Source: Gracilaria gracilis (taxonomy: Eukaryota; Rhodophyta; Florideophyceae; Gracilariales; Gracilariaceae). From it: a stretch of 64,000 bases of DNA. The translations under genes were made by a program, and so were the position numbers. Location: positions 1,054,001 to 1,118,000 of the forward strand of contig JARGSG010000004.1 in the NCBI GenBank assembly GCA_030374805.1, written 5' to 3'. How positions within the stretch are numbered: position 1 is the stretch's first letter; every line of letters begins with the position of its first letter. The notes beneath the pieces were generated by a model. That model had not been told where the DNA came from and made no database searches. It was given only the letters and a program-made list of their open reading frames with translations. Below, in pieces: positions 12,538-24,036 of this stretch.

Positions 12538-12566
12538 CGTCACTACTCTCTTCGAGGTGATGATTC

Positions 12567-12584
12567 CGCCTAAGGAGAGGGACG
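12567..12584 (+). promoter_or_regulatory. Polypurine tract of element 1
   Basis: The purine run AAGGAGAGGGA sits immediately upstream of the 3' LTR start (TGTGGTG at 12585), where plus-strand DNA synthesis is primed. The preceding CCGCCT context resembles the two internal copies at 5961 and 9171. Confidence 0.75.
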
Positions 12585-13329
12585 TGTGGTGGAATGCCCT
12601 CAGAATGAGGTTTCGTTTGACTTACTCATATTCCGACGAGTCGGTCGATCGCCCCTAGTAGGAGTATATGAAGAGTAACAACCACTGTAGTGGGAAGTAC
12701 ACATGGATTAAAAATGAGTCAGGAGGTTGGCCACATATACATGGAACGGGCGCCACGGCGCGTGGGTAATTACCGCTGGGCGTGGGCCTAATTTAGTTAG
12801 TTTATTTAATTAGTGTTGGCGCGAGCTCACTATTTAGCTCGGCGGCGACCTCGCCGCCGTGCACAGTAAAGTTCCCCCAACCAGGGTTGGCTCTATACTT
12901 CTTCGCCTTCGGCGGTCATCGACTCCTTCCAGGAGAGAGGCTCCGTTGCCTACGGGTAGTGTATCCTCCCTGCGTCACCTAACAGGACCCATTCATGGGA
13001 GTGTTTTCCGCTTGTGTCGCGTTTGACCGTGTACAGGGATAACCCCAGTGTTCACCGTAGCCCTTTTGCCCTTCTTTTCCTTCTTTCCATCCCCCGCTCT
13101 CGCGGATTCCTCTTATCTTTTCCCCACTTCCGTGGACTCGTACCTCTCTCGAGGACCCGATCACCTACACACGTGTTGCCAACGCCGATCCTCGCTCAAC
13201 TCTCTACGCTCGTCGTGACGGCTTGGTCTCGGCTTACACCCGACTTTGTCGTGCCTTGCCAGAGAGGCTCTGTCTGCTGACTAATTTTTTACGGAGGAAG
13301 ATCCGGACGTCTTCGTGATGTCTTTCCGG
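12585..13329 (+). repeat. 3' LTR of gypsy element 1
   Basis: Matches the 5' LTR through its whole length with roughly 4 percent mismatches by eye. It is followed by the shared GTGCAGG. The right edge is set by that repeat rather than by a canonical CA end, so it may be off by a few bases. Confidence 0.85.
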
Positions 13330-13466
13330 GTGCAGGGCCCCGCTCTGGCGGTTTCAAACATCGACTGGAAGAAGCGCGCCAACGAAATGCTCATGACCAT
13401 CGACCGCAGCAGCACCATCTGCATCTGGGTGCGCCCATCACCCGAAGCAAGCCCTAAAACGACTCT
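13330..13466 (+). pseudogene. Possible WD40-repeat fragment of a host gene
   Basis: Directly after the 3' LTR, one frame reads ALAVSNIDWKKRANEML and then MTIDRSSTICIWV. This has the spacing of one WD40 blade, with a hydrophobic strand before a D-x-x-x-x-h-x-h-W ending. It resembles blades of large WD40 proteins in general and cannot be named. If real, element 1 inserted into this gene. No second blade is visible on either side, so the evidence is one blade only. Confidence 0.3.
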
Positions 13467-13469
13467 AAA

Positions 13470-13904
13470 ATGGAAAACAAAGACATTTGGTGGTCCATTC
13501 TGTTTCCGTTTTGGCCTGTCTCTGCAAATTGGATGACTCTGTTGAAGGTGGCATGGTTCGCAAAAAGCTGTATGACCAAAACAAAAACGAACAGAAGAAT
13601 TTGCCAGTCCATGTTTAGTTTCGACGACGGATTGGTGACATCCGAACACGATGACGTTTTATCGGGGTCCGCAGCATTTTCTTCAGGTGCCTTAGATACG
13701 CCCGCATCGTTTGATATGGTAAAATGCGTCCTGCCGGAAACTAAACTCGCTCCCTCCCCGTCCTTAAATGCCATCCCAATCGCCAACTGCTTTGAAAAAG
13801 TTTTATCCGCCGGACCCTTCGAAAGAGCAGAATTCAAGGCCTTGTGGTACACAATAATACAGGCTTTGAAACAACCGGAATTTCAGAAGCTCTATGTGCT
13901 TTAG
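13470..13904 (+). CDS. Unassigned ORF, 144 codons
   Basis: An ATG-started ORF. Its second half (from about 13620) reads like a soluble protein with mixed composition and ends in an amphipathic stretch (FKALWYTIIQALKQPEF). It is in a different frame from the WD40-like segment just upstream, so it could be a later exon of the same gene or a chance ORF. I recognise no family. Confidence 0.3.
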   Translation: MENKDIWWSILFPFWPVSANWMTLLKVAWFAKSCMTKTKTNRRICQSMFSFDDGLVTSEHDDVLSGSAAFSSGALDTPASFDMVKCVLPETKLAPSPSLNAIPIANCFEKVLSAGPFERAEFKALWYTIIQALKQPEFQKLYVL

Positions 13905-14900
13905 AGAACCATCGAAAAATTCGGGGTGTAGGCGTTGAAAAAAGACGTGTGCACAGGCCATGCAGGATTCTGGCTCAAATTCCTAAAGAAGGATCCATGC
14001 CTGGTCTTCGCCCCGGTATTGTTTGAACAGCAAATCACCGTATGAATGTGGTGCGTCCGCGTGCCGTGCTGGAAGAGTCAGAGTAGGTCACCTTCCATAA
14101 CAAACGGGGCCCCTTCTCCCCCCTATAATATCAAAGTGCACGTGTTCGATCAGAAACCGAATGAAGAGTATAGAATGTAACCGTTGACGCAACTGAAGCG
14201 CGGTTTCAGTTCAGAGAGCATTGGCACTCCCAGAGAACATTGGATGGAACACAACGGTAGCCACATCATTGCCCCACACACGGAGGAATGTGTAACCTTT
14301 ACTACCGGAAAAATGGAACGCGAAGAATGGAAGTAACATTAACAGTTACCCTGAAGGTCTACGATTGTGGATTTGAAGCGGCTTGTACACCTGCCGCATC
14401 TCTCTAGATAAATAGAAAACTCCATAGTCCTTTAACTTTTTGTTTCATTCTATTGAGCTGTTGATGACCGAAACAGTCCATCTCTCCAGGATGAATGATG
14501 CAATCTCGGTACTTTCTTGTGAATGCCGGTGATACTGTCAAAATCAAACCCCTCACCATATATGTCTTACTCTTTGCCATGCAACCAGTACTAGGATGTG
14601 CAATAAATTTACATTGCACATTGCTCTTTTCCAAATCCGTCATAACTTTTGACCTTGACCAATCTGTGCTCTTTTTTTGGACCAGGAACACATGGCGAAG
14701 ACTTCAGTTATTCTCTGCCAACACTCTCTTTGCACCCAATCTGTGATATCTTCATTTCATTTTTGCACCAGGAACACATGAGAAAGACTACAGTTATTAT
14801 TCCATACCGAAAAGTAGGGCAATGTTTAATGCTGTACTATCGAACGTAAATACAACATATCTTATACTAATTCACTCTTGAGCTTAGACTTCTCAGCAGT
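13905..14900. other. Unassigned DNA with an 86-bp imperfect tandem duplication
   Basis: No convincing gene. At 14658-14720 and 14740-14808 the same sequence occurs twice about 86 bp apart (both with CAATCTGTG, then CCAGGAACACATG, then CAGTTATT). This probably forms the downstream flank of the hAT element. Confidence 0.4.
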
Positions 14901-14949
14901 AACGGTCCTATTCACAGCGCTGAAGTTTCGTTCACTATTTGAAGACGAG

Positions 14950-16650
14950 ACTGGCGTGGCATATATGCGCAGTGCAACTTTTGATAAATCTGGGTACGAT
15001 GTATCCTGACTGACCCAAAATCTTACAAGATTTGTTCAATGGTCCTCTTCCTTACTAATCGCTTTACGCTGCTGCAAGGCAGAGGGAGGAAACCTCCTTT
15101 CCATGTACTTCTCGAATGAATCCAGATCGCTAGCGCTGTGATCCGCAATATCGAAAATATCTGATAAACAAAACGTTTCTGCCACCAATTCCTTTGGAGC
15201 TATAGAATCGTTGACAACACATAATTCGTTGCTACTTTCAGTTGCGTCACATTTGCGTAGAAGGCGCTTGATTAAAAGGCTTCGCTTGCCTTTGTACATA
15301 TTGCGCCTAACAGAATCCATCAAAAAGCTGAACGACAGCTTACGAGAATTCAGTAAACTTCCTGCAATCCACAAACTATGTACTTCTATTTTTTAGAAGG
15401 CTTTCAACACTACATTCGCCAACTGCTGGCTTAGAATATGAAGGACGTGAAAGTCTTTCCCCCTAGCCATACCCCCCGCTTTCTGCTTGAGTTGTGTTCC
15501 GATCTGTTCCACCATCGGGAGTATTAAATGCATTGTACACTTCCTGTGAGCTCCTAATTGGGTTTGAACGTGCAAGATTGAACGGAAGCAAACCACAATT
15601 GATTCTAGTGCAGGATCCCTTACATCTTCTTTGAGGTAACCTCTGATATAAGGGCGTCAAAGGCTTTAGATGCTGGTTCTGAGTCTTTCGTGGCGATAAT
15701 GGAAGCCGCATGTTTGCTGGACTTCAAGAAGCTCTCCACAACACTAAGTATCGTCCCAAAATGCGAACCAATTTCTTGAATAAGTGCATATCCCTCTGGG
15801 AGAGAATTATTCCAATACCCTTGTCTAATTATATGGACAATACTCTTGACATTAGCCAGATCTATAGCGATTAATGAATTTCGGGTCACCTCCATTTCGA
15901 CCGCATGCTTCATGACCGTGTTCAATTGGTGGGATATGCACCTCACCCACATCTCTGTGAATGGCACTCGTTGACTGCAAGCTGACGCACCAACGATACA
16001 GGGCATGGTCGATGCACAGTCAGTTACACAGGTGAAGTTCTTCATGAAATCCTCCAGCTCGCTTCCGATGTAAGAAGCGCATGGTCAAAGGAATCTCTCA
16101 ATGATGAGACCAACTCAGAACCTTTATGGTCTATAAGGAATATATTCCTTGAGACAAGTTCAAACTCTCTGGCTTTTGCCAAAACATGGGGCTCTTCAAG
16201 CTTGAAGAAAAGTGCGATGAAGTCATAATACTTAGTCCCATTCACGTTATTCTTGAGCCCATCACTCGTTACACCCCCTCCAGCTACCAACATAATCTGG
16301 ACCTATTCACTCGACAATACTCCCGCAATTTACTCGCGATACGTTGGATACAGTCTCGAACGGCATTATTTAATGGCTGCATATCTCAGATGTCCAAGTC
16401 AGCTGTAAAATAAACGGATCTTTCCGCATTCACTGAAGCCCTTGCGAATGCTTTTATCCCTTCGATACGGTATGCGAACGATAATGTTAGAATGCCTAAA
16501 GATACTGCAAATGCAACCGAGTCAATTAAACTTTTCTTCTGCCTATTAGTCACCTTAACCACGACATTCGCAGCCATTGATTTCTTCTTGAAGTTTATGT
16601 AGAGCTTGATGTGGTTCTTTAACACAATTATTCTCTGCTCTGGGTCACAC
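14950..16650 (-). mobile_element. Decayed hAT-superfamily transposase
   Basis: Several minus-strand segments together look like a hAT transposase. At about 15620-16045 the protein reads TDCASTMPCIVGASACS and then WVRCISHQLNTVMKHA. This is the hAT layout of a catalytic Asp region followed by the W-x-R-C-x-x-H-x-L-N motif. Upstream at 16042-16293 and 16386-16625 lie probable N-terminal parts, and 15036-15374 is the C-terminal part. Frames change at least three times and in-frame stops separate the pieces, so it is non-functional. I could not find an 8-bp target duplication or terminal inverted repeats. Confidence 0.6.
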
Positions 16651-17194
16651 GTTTTAACGACGCATGCAGAGAGCAGTGAACGCTAACGACATATGCACAT
16701 ACCAACCATCCAGCATCCTTTCTAGTTTGTGGCATAATACAGAGTAGTTATTATAATGCTGAAAACGCAATTTTATAGTTTGCTTTATATCTTTTCAATT
16801 CACCAGTTGGTTGAGAATAGTTTCTCGTCTAATATTTTTCTCAAATTCTTTTACAGCTACTTTTTTGGAGGTAATGCGTAGGAGCAATTTACTAAATACG
16901 GCAGGGGTTTTCTGCTGTTCTTACGAATTGTAATGGTCTCCATCACTGTGAGAATTGGCTGTTTTGGGAAAAAACAGAGTTTCGATTTGGATACATAAAA
17001 CGTGATTGGATTCAAGGAAACGGGAAACGACAACACCAGAACATACAAATATACTGGATGTTTTTCCTATTGAGAAAAACGGGCAGTGTTGACTCAATCT
17101 GTTTGTGTATCTTTCGGACTCGGATCAAGTCGTGATTGTCCTTTTTGAGCCCCAGACACGGATTATAACCGTATTTACAGTGGTATGAACTGTA
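16651..17194. other. Non-coding DNA between hAT and pogo-like remnants
   Basis: AT-rich, with no gene recognised. Near 17177 and 17194 two short TACAG-starting sequences occur close together, the second being the left end of pogo-like copy A. Confidence 0.4.
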
Positions 17195-20083
17195 CAGGTG
17201 GTCACTGCAATTAGTGTGGGCTACACTATTTCAATGACTCTCGTTTCGACTCCCCTCACATGAATTAGTGTGGGCCACACTATTTCTGAACCCACACGAT
17301 TTCCGTCGGACTTTCATTACTGTGTAGCACATTAATTATCACCCACACAAATAGTGTGGGTGAAACCTACTCAGTTTTACTCCCACCAACGTCTTCTCTC
17401 TCGAAGTTTGACCTATACTTGTTGATTATTGCTTGCAGCTCGGGGAAAAGCTGCTTTTCCTCCCACAATCCGTTCAAATGTAGGGCCAGCCTGCACCTCA
17501 CCACAGTATTTCGAGCGTAACTCAGTTCTTCTTCATCTCTTTGCAAACTAACCGCACGTACCTAGCGCGCTGCCAGCTTCATGAAATGGCGTTTACCCGG
17601 ATCGCTGAGCTTTCCAGACGCTCTACCCTCTTCTACCCATATTTGACTGTCCAACGTCTCCATTTTGGAGTCGTCCCACTCACGACGCCAATAGGTTTTG
17701 AGTTTCTGTATAAAAAATATATCGGCCGGCTGCACCAGGTGATTCGAGTTGCAAGGAAAAAAGCGTATCTCCGTGTTGCTCTTTTTCAAAGCCTCTTTAA
17801 CGTCATCGGTTACATCATGTGTACTCACATTGTTGTAGAGCAAACTCCCAAAGAGAGTACGTGTCCACCAGGGTGACCGAGTCCTGCTCCCACGAAAAGG
17901 CGAACTCAGAAGTAGAGCCCTCTGCCCGTGCGCGTGCCGCGTGGCAGCCGGGTGTAAACCGGAGACGGTACTGGAATACCCTGCAGAGGTAAAGAAGAGC
18001 GTGGGCCTAGAGAGGAATAACCGACGACGGATCAAGAAATAACGAGTCTAGAAGTGGAGCGAACGGTGCCGTGAGACGGTGTAATGCTCCTACGGAGAAC
18101 CACACGAGCGAAGCTACGACCAGTGCCAACGGCGGGAACAGGGCCGATAGCGGAACGAGACACACACACACACGAGTGTCCAAATATAACTCTATACAGA
18201 GGCATAAGCAAGACCTGCACCAGGAAAACGATGAACTAAACAATGATCCGGTACTTCGTTGAACGACAACAAATACAACCTGATACTGGGATAATTAGCG
18301 AAACAAGCCAGAAACTGGTAGTAAAGAACTTCCTGAGGGACCCTCAGGGGTGATTGTACCGAGACCAGTCGTGGTTACTCTCCTTAGAGGAGCCGTGAAC
18401 CTACGTAGGCAGTAACAACAATGGGCCAGCCTTTGGGATGAAGACCACGTACTTCAAGAAGAAGATACGACTCAGGTGAGTTTTACTTTGTGGCTCCAGG
18501 GCAAGATTGCCCGAGCATATATACTATCTACTGTATCTAGGGCTGCGCACTCCCACGAGGGCTCTACACGTGGACAACCAAGTGTCAGGGTGCCAAAGTA
18601 TCTATCCAGCGGGTGTGACGCCAAATATTTCGACAAATATGCCACAATGCCCTACTGTACACCTATTTCATAGGTTCTATCCCCGATTCACATAACAAGG
18701 TACGTCCCAACAATATTTTCAATTTCACCCGAAACGGGGTCCATATTCATAGTCTGGCATGTCAGGGCTCAATGGATAGAGCTCCATTATGAGAAACTTC
18801 ATAGTGCTGACATCGGATTGCCATTGCTCCACATTTATCCAGCCCTTCGATCCGGTTCGGTATACCACACTTGCAATGTTATCGAGTAGTCTACGAACGA
18901 GATAGTTCTTATCAACATTTTTAAAGATCAACATCTGTATTTTTAATTTTGCTGAGAGTCCTCCTGATATAAGAACCATCATCGTCATGCCATTGTCTCC
19001 TGACACAAGATCTGCGTATCGGACTGATTTGTCCCCAATCAACGCAAGCGTTTTGTGATTTTCCATATTAATACATAAGGGAGTTTTATCGGCATTGAAA
19101 ATATCCTCCTCCTTTATACAATTTGATCGAAAGTCTCGTGCAAGCTGTTAAAGGTGATATGCGACTTGCCGTTCGATTTGCTCTTGCTTTTTTGGAGAGA
19201 CCATCAACTTGCCGCACTGTGCGCGGATGACGATGCTCGAACGTTCTATAAACGATTGGAACCACCCGGTTGTTACATGGTGTTTAATAGGCTTGTTAGA
19301 GAAAAGATCAGTCATATTGTTATGATACGAGATTTGTGTAGACTTCCCGATATGTTGAAGACTAAGCATGCAAAGCAACCGAGTGTTGAATTTGACTCCC
19401 GATTGTCGCATTCTGTGGAAGTCACTGAGAAGATAAGCCTGTAGTGCCGCTACCCATGGCGTTAGTTTGCGTCCTCTCTTTGTGACTGTGCCTTGACGTT
19501 GGGTGGTTTTAGTTCTTGTTCGGTGTATTTGAAAAAGAAAAAGTTGTGGTTCTTTGATACTCTGTTGTCCCCAATCACTAACTAATGATGCTGTTTTCAG
19601 TATCTACTTGCCTTCTGCAAGTTTGCTTTAACTGTGCCACGAAACAAGCAAAAAAATGTCTTACTGCTCGAGACAAACCATTTTTAATGCAAGTGGCAGT
19701 TAAGTAGTTAATCATCCACTGTGTAATTGTGGCTCTGTGTGACTTGGTTAGGACGTTTTGTGCATGGCGTGGATTTGAGAGTTGGTCTCGTGGTTTTACG
19801 TCTGTAACTTTCGGTTGTGCGGCTGTTGGTTCGCTTTGGGAAAAAGATACTGAATTATTAGACGGCGGCGTGGACTGGGATGTCATCCTGGAAAATGTGT
19901 TTTTGATCAGAAATGCATAAAGAGACATTATGGCCGTCTTGAGGTATGAGTTGCGGCGAAGAGCACTTTTCGTAAAGCTGGAAGTCAATCAACACATCTA
20001 CATTGGTTGCGTGCGGCGCAGATCGTGTGGGAAAATGTGTTGATACTGTTCAAACCCACACTATTTGCGTGAGCTGATCAGCT
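17195..20083 (-). mobile_element. Pogo-like (Tc1/mariner superfamily) element, copy A, decayed
   Basis: Minus-strand fragments match copy B in order. 19578-19988 is N-terminal. 19148-19411 has SGVKFNTRLL and RQVAYHL. 18725-19066 has KYADL-like VRYADLVSGDNGMTM and RTGSKGWI. 17562-17861 has IRFFPCNSNHLVQPAD and then FIQKLK. The left end has TA at 17193 and then CAGGTGGTCACTGCAATTAG. The right end is a degenerate inverse of this at about 20055-20083 (CCCACACTATTTGCGTGA). Removing the 838-bp insertion inside it leaves about 2.05 kb, close to copy B. The segment matching FVDICIGHN of copy B reads LYNNVSTHD, so the second catalytic Asp appears replaced by Asn. Confidence 0.65.
17862..18699. repeat. 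838-bp LTR-like insertion in pogo-like copy A
   Basis: The homology to the pogo-like transposase stops here and resumes on the other side. GTACG occurs at 17857-17861 and again at 18700-18704, as expected of a 5-bp target duplication. The insertion begins TGTCCACC, carries no coding frame of note, and is close in length to the LTRs of the gypsy elements, so a solo LTR is the simplest reading. The other end does not show the usual CA. Confidence 0.4.
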
Positions 20084-22089
20084 GCTCATTCGCAAGTAGC
20101 GTGGGCGTGAGCGGTACGTGGTGTGTGAAATATTTGTGATGAGAATAACATGACGCACGTTTTGAAATACGAGCACAGCGTTTGTAAAAAGAAAAGCGCA
20201 ACCACAACGCGTGGCGCACACGAGCTACAGAATAGAGTTGTAGGCGAAAATATGGGCGGGCGTTACAGTGTTTTGTGCGCAGCTTGTTTTGGTTTTATTT
20301 GTAAATGGTTTTTGTTCAGCACAGATGAGATAGAAATAGAAACGTAGCGCTTTCAAACGAGCGGTTGCTCGCAAGATTTCATCAATGGTATCGAAGTTGA
20401 GATGTAGTTGACTATGGAGATTTGGTGTACAGATTAAAAGGTTGGACAGTTAACGGGAAGATTTTGTGCGTTTTGTAATTTGATGTTGGGCGTAGGGTAG
20501 TGCACTCTATTTTGGTTTTGCGATTAAACATTGAGTGGATTTGATGTACATAGTGGTATGGTAGTTGTACTTGCGTTTTCAGGGCTGGTACGGTTGGTAT
20601 TGGCTGCTGAGGTGGTCTCGGATAAGCGCAATGGTTGTGGAGACTGTTACAATGATAAACGGTTTTGAGGAGCAATTGCAGTTTTGTTTTTAATCATTAT
20701 CTACACAGGGCGGTTGATATATCAGATATATATCGGCTGGGTGCCAAATGCTGCACGCTCCGCAACGGCGCGTATCGGAACAAGCGATTTTGGTTGGCGT
20801 TGCGTCATGCGAGCCGGTGCACGGCTGGTGTAAACGCAAAGCGCATGTGTGAAGAGTATCGCTTCAACTGCTGCGCAACTTACAAATCAAATCACAACTG
20901 ATTTCTCGCTGCAAACAAAGCATGCAAGCACACATAATGTTGCACGGCCCGCAACAAGGTGGTGTGTAAAAAAGGCGCCGCAGAAAAAGAACCGCACTTT
21001 CACGCCGTGGCGGCAGCCGCAGCGGCAGCAGCGGCAGCAGCGGCGAACGCGTTAGCGTTGGTAGCTCGCGCGCCGACAGCTTATCAGAGGCGTGGCGCGC
21101 GCGCGCGTGCGACAAAAAGCTATCATCACGTTTGCATACATATCACATACAAGGAAGACGTGCTTTGACGCGCTCTGCTGCCGCCGAAAGCGCGCGCCCG
21201 CAGCGCATGCAAACGCGCGCTGCGGTTGCGGCTGCGTCTGCGGCTGTGGCTGCGGCTGTGGCTGCGGCGGCGGCTGCGGCTGCGGCGACGGCGGCGGCTG
21301 CGGCGGCGCCGAAAACAGCGCGCACCACCGCCGCCGCCATTACAGAGACGCAACGGCTGGTGGCGGCCGGGCGCTTGCGCGTATTAAAAACGCGTGCTGC
21401 GTTGAGCATGCGCGCGCCGCGCACGCGCGCGCCCCTTTTTTTTTCTTCAAAAAAAAAAAGGCGCGCGCCGCCTCTGCCGTCCTCCGGCGGCGGCGGCGGC
21501 GAGGAGCGAGCTGTTGCGCGCTGCGCGAGGGGGGCGCGGCGCGTCGGCCGCGGCCGCGGCCGTTTTCCGATACGAGTTGTTGGTATGGGCTGCTGTTTTT
21601 CTAAGTGATAAACAATATAAGGCGGGTTATAAGACGTACGGTATTTGTATAAATATAAAAAATATACACATATATATTGGCGCGTATTTGCCCAAAATGA
21701 CATGACGTATACGCGCCAACGGCGCGTTGACTCTGCAAAAACCCAAACAAACAAACAAACCATCGCGCCGCTGACAGCACGTCTAGAACCGGCGCTGCGC
21801 GCGCGCGCGCGCGGCGCGGCAGCGGCAGCGGCAGCGGCGGCGGCGGCTGCGGCGGCGGCGGCGGCGGGGGGCGGCGAGCTCTCGAGAGGCGGCGCATTAT
21901 ACGGTAGACGCAAGCGCCGCTTGCGCATCACGGGCGGCGGCGGCGGCGGCGGCGCGCACACACGCAACAATCAAAAAAAGGCGCTCACACAAAACGCGCT
22001 TGCGCTTGCGCGCGCGCGTGTGTGTGTGTGTGTGTGTGTGTGGCGCGCACGCGCGCGTGCGCAGCACATATGCGCCGCGGCGCGCTTTT
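20084..22089. other. Low-complexity flank downstream of the RanBP2-type gene
   Basis: To about 20900 the plus strand is G- and T-rich with no gene. From 20990 to 22080 it is extremely GC-rich, built of GCN runs (21010-21060, 21230-21310, 21825-21870). It also has a long hairpin near 21424-21468, GC-rich NotI-like repeats near 21548-21562 and alternating CG/TG tracts at 22009-22060. ORFs of 150-280 codons here in several frames are products of the repeats, not genes. Confidence 0.6.
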
Positions 22090-23572
22090 TTAGTCGCCGT
22101 TGTGTCTCATCAGCGAGTCGATGCCGAAGCGCGCGCCGTCCTCGTGTCGCACCTCGTCCAGCACCTCACCGCCCGCGCCCCAGCGCGCGTACTCGCCGCC
22201 CCTATCCTCCTCCACCACGCGCCTTGCGCCCGCGCCGCCGTACATGTCCGCGCCGCCGCCGCCGCCGCCGCCGCCGTACAGCGGCGCGCCGTGCGACGTC
22301 GGCGGCGCTGCTTGCTGCTGCTGCTGCTGTTGATGTTGCTGTTGCTGTTGCTGTTGATGATGCTGCTGCTGTTGCACGGCGGAGAGTCGCGCCGCGTCAG
22401 GCGCCCACCCCACCATGGGCGACAGTAGCCGCTCGCCAAACGCGCGCGCCGTCACCATTGGCGCGTTGAACGCCGCGTGCTGTTGCGACAGCGCGGCGGG
22501 CGTGGCCACGGTGCAGCTGCCGCCCAGCGCGCCCACGCCGGCGCCGCCGTCCAGGCGCGCCATGCGCGGGTGCATGAGCGGCTCGGCCATGATGGGCGCC
22601 GCGGCCAGGTTGGCGTTTGCGCCCGCCGCCGCCGCCGCCGCTGCCGCCGCCGCCGACGTGCCGTCCGGCGCCGTCAGCAGCGCCATGTCGTCGTGCGACG
22701 ACGTCATGGTCAGTAGATGCGCGCGCTGCGCCTTCATGGTGGTGGCGTTCAACGAGTGGCGCCCGCCGCCGGAGCTCTTGCGGATGGGCGGTGCGGGCGA
22801 CTTGGACGAGCACGATGACACCCCAATGGCCGATCGCAGCGCGCTGGGCTTTGGCGCGCCACAGTTCTCGCACAGCTTGCGTCGCACGTGGTTGATCTGC
22901 TCACACAAACAAAACACATACACAGTCGGGTGCGGGGGGCGGTTAGCTATACACACACTCAGCAATAATAAAACTCGTATGACGGCTCGCTCTCTCTCTC
23001 TCTCTCTCTCAATCACGCGAAACGCGTCGGCGCGCTCAAAACTTACGTGATCACACGCCTGACAGAAGCGGTGCGCGCGGCCGGGATTGGGCAACGGCAG
23101 CGCGATATTATACATGGGCGTCGAGCCGTTGGCGGCGGACGCGTTCCTAGGCGAGCGCGGGAACGACGGCAACGGCGGGTGCAGCGTATGCAGCAACGGC
23201 GCGCCCGAGTGGTGCTGCTGCTGCGGCTGCTGTGCGGAAGGCGCCACGCTGCACGCGAGCGCCAGTCGCGCCGGCTGCGGCGGCGGCTGCGGCGGCGGCG
23301 CGGCCGACAGCGACAGCGTGTTGAGCGCGCCGCCCGACAACGCCGTGGCGTGGCTCATCTCCACGCGCCCGCGCTTGCGCGCCACGGCGGCCGGTGGCGG
23401 CGGTAGCGCGTACGTATGCACCACCGACGGCGGCGGCGGTTGTTGTTGTTGATGCTGCGACGAGCCGTGCGAGGCCAGTGAGCTGGGCGTGGCGTGCGTG
23501 ACGGACGACAGCGGCGACGGCGTGGTGGCGGCGTGAAACGCATGCGCGCCACGCTGCTGCTGCTGCTGCTGC

Positions 23573-23603
<31 letters not shown>

Positions 23604-23913
23604 GCTGGTCGTGCTGCTGCTGCTGCTGCTGGTGGTGTCGTTGCAGTTGCTGCACGTGGTGGTGCAGCGGCGGCGGCGGCGGAGGCGACGCGTGCAACAG
23701 AGGCGGCGGCGCATGCAGCGGCGGCGCATGCAGCGGCTGCGACAGCGGCGGCGCGTGCGGCAGCGGCAGGTAGTGCGCGGCGGCGGCGGCGTGCGAGCCG
23801 TGCGGCACGTGGTACGGCGGCGCGGGCGCGGAGGCGGCGGCGGCGGCGGCATGAAAGGCGTACGCGGTGGAAGGCGGCGCGGGCGGCGCCGAGCCGGGCG
23901 CGGCGGGGTACGC

Positions 23914-23944
<31 letters not shown>

Positions 23945-24036
23945 GCGGCGGCGGCGGCGGCCGGCGTGGCGGGCGCGCTGGACAGCGCGGCGTCGCGCCG
24001 CGTGGACGCGCGCGCCGGCGCTCGGTGCGGCTGCAT
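22090..24036 (-). CDS. RanBP2-type zinc finger protein with poly-Ala/Pro/Gln tracts
   Basis: A two-exon gene. Exon 1 is 24036-23047 (330 codons from an ATG at 24036), the intron is 23046-22897 (150 bp, GTAAGT...CAG, phase 0), and exon 2 is 22896-22090 ending in TAA. The protein has about 598 residues. Exon 1 starts MQPHRAPARAS, followed by about 17 alanines (residues 26-42), Ala/Pro/His-rich sequence and a poly-Gln run near residues 145-170, then a KRGR basic patch. The splice joins RFCQACDH to INHVRRKLCENCGAPKP, giving C-x2-C-x10-C-x2-C with the family Asn four residues after the second Cys. RanBP2 fingers bind single-stranded RNA or ubiquitin. Arg replaces the usual Trp. Exon 2 adds Ala, Gln and Gly runs. 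A nuclear RNA-binding or regulatory role is inferred only. The frame is open further upstream, but the first well-placed ATG is used. Confidence 0.75.
22897..23046 (-). other. Phase-0 spliceosomal intron, 150 bp
   Basis: Donor GTAAGT at 23046-23041 and acceptor TGAGCAG ending at 22897, read on the minus strand. A (CT)n/(GA)n microsatellite lies at about 22990-23010. Removing it restores a complete four-cysteine finger, which supports the call. Confidence 0.8.

Larger units (their letters stand above)
1882..13329 (+). mobile_element. Ty3/gypsy chromodomain LTR retrotransposon, element 1
   Basis: An 11.4-kb element with two LTRs of about 745 bp in direct orientation. Order: 5' LTR, gag, pol (protease, reverse transcriptase, RNase H, integrase), a long linker, a chromodomain, an opposite-strand ORF, a polypurine tract and the 3' LTR. 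The chromodomain after integrase places it among chromoviruses. A shared GTGCAGG lies immediately outside both LTRs (1875-1881 and 13330-13336), which fits the target-site duplication (usually 5 bp) plus chance matches. By eye the LTRs differ at roughly 4 percent of positions, so the insertion is old compared with element 2. Broken: gag, pol and the opposite-strand ORF are each interrupted, with roughly six or more breaks in all. Confidence 0.9.

Noticed and set aside
21143-21970. Overlapping ORFs of 150-275 codons on both strands
   Set aside because: They consist of Ala, Arg, Gly or Pro runs from GCN repeats and are open in several frames at once.
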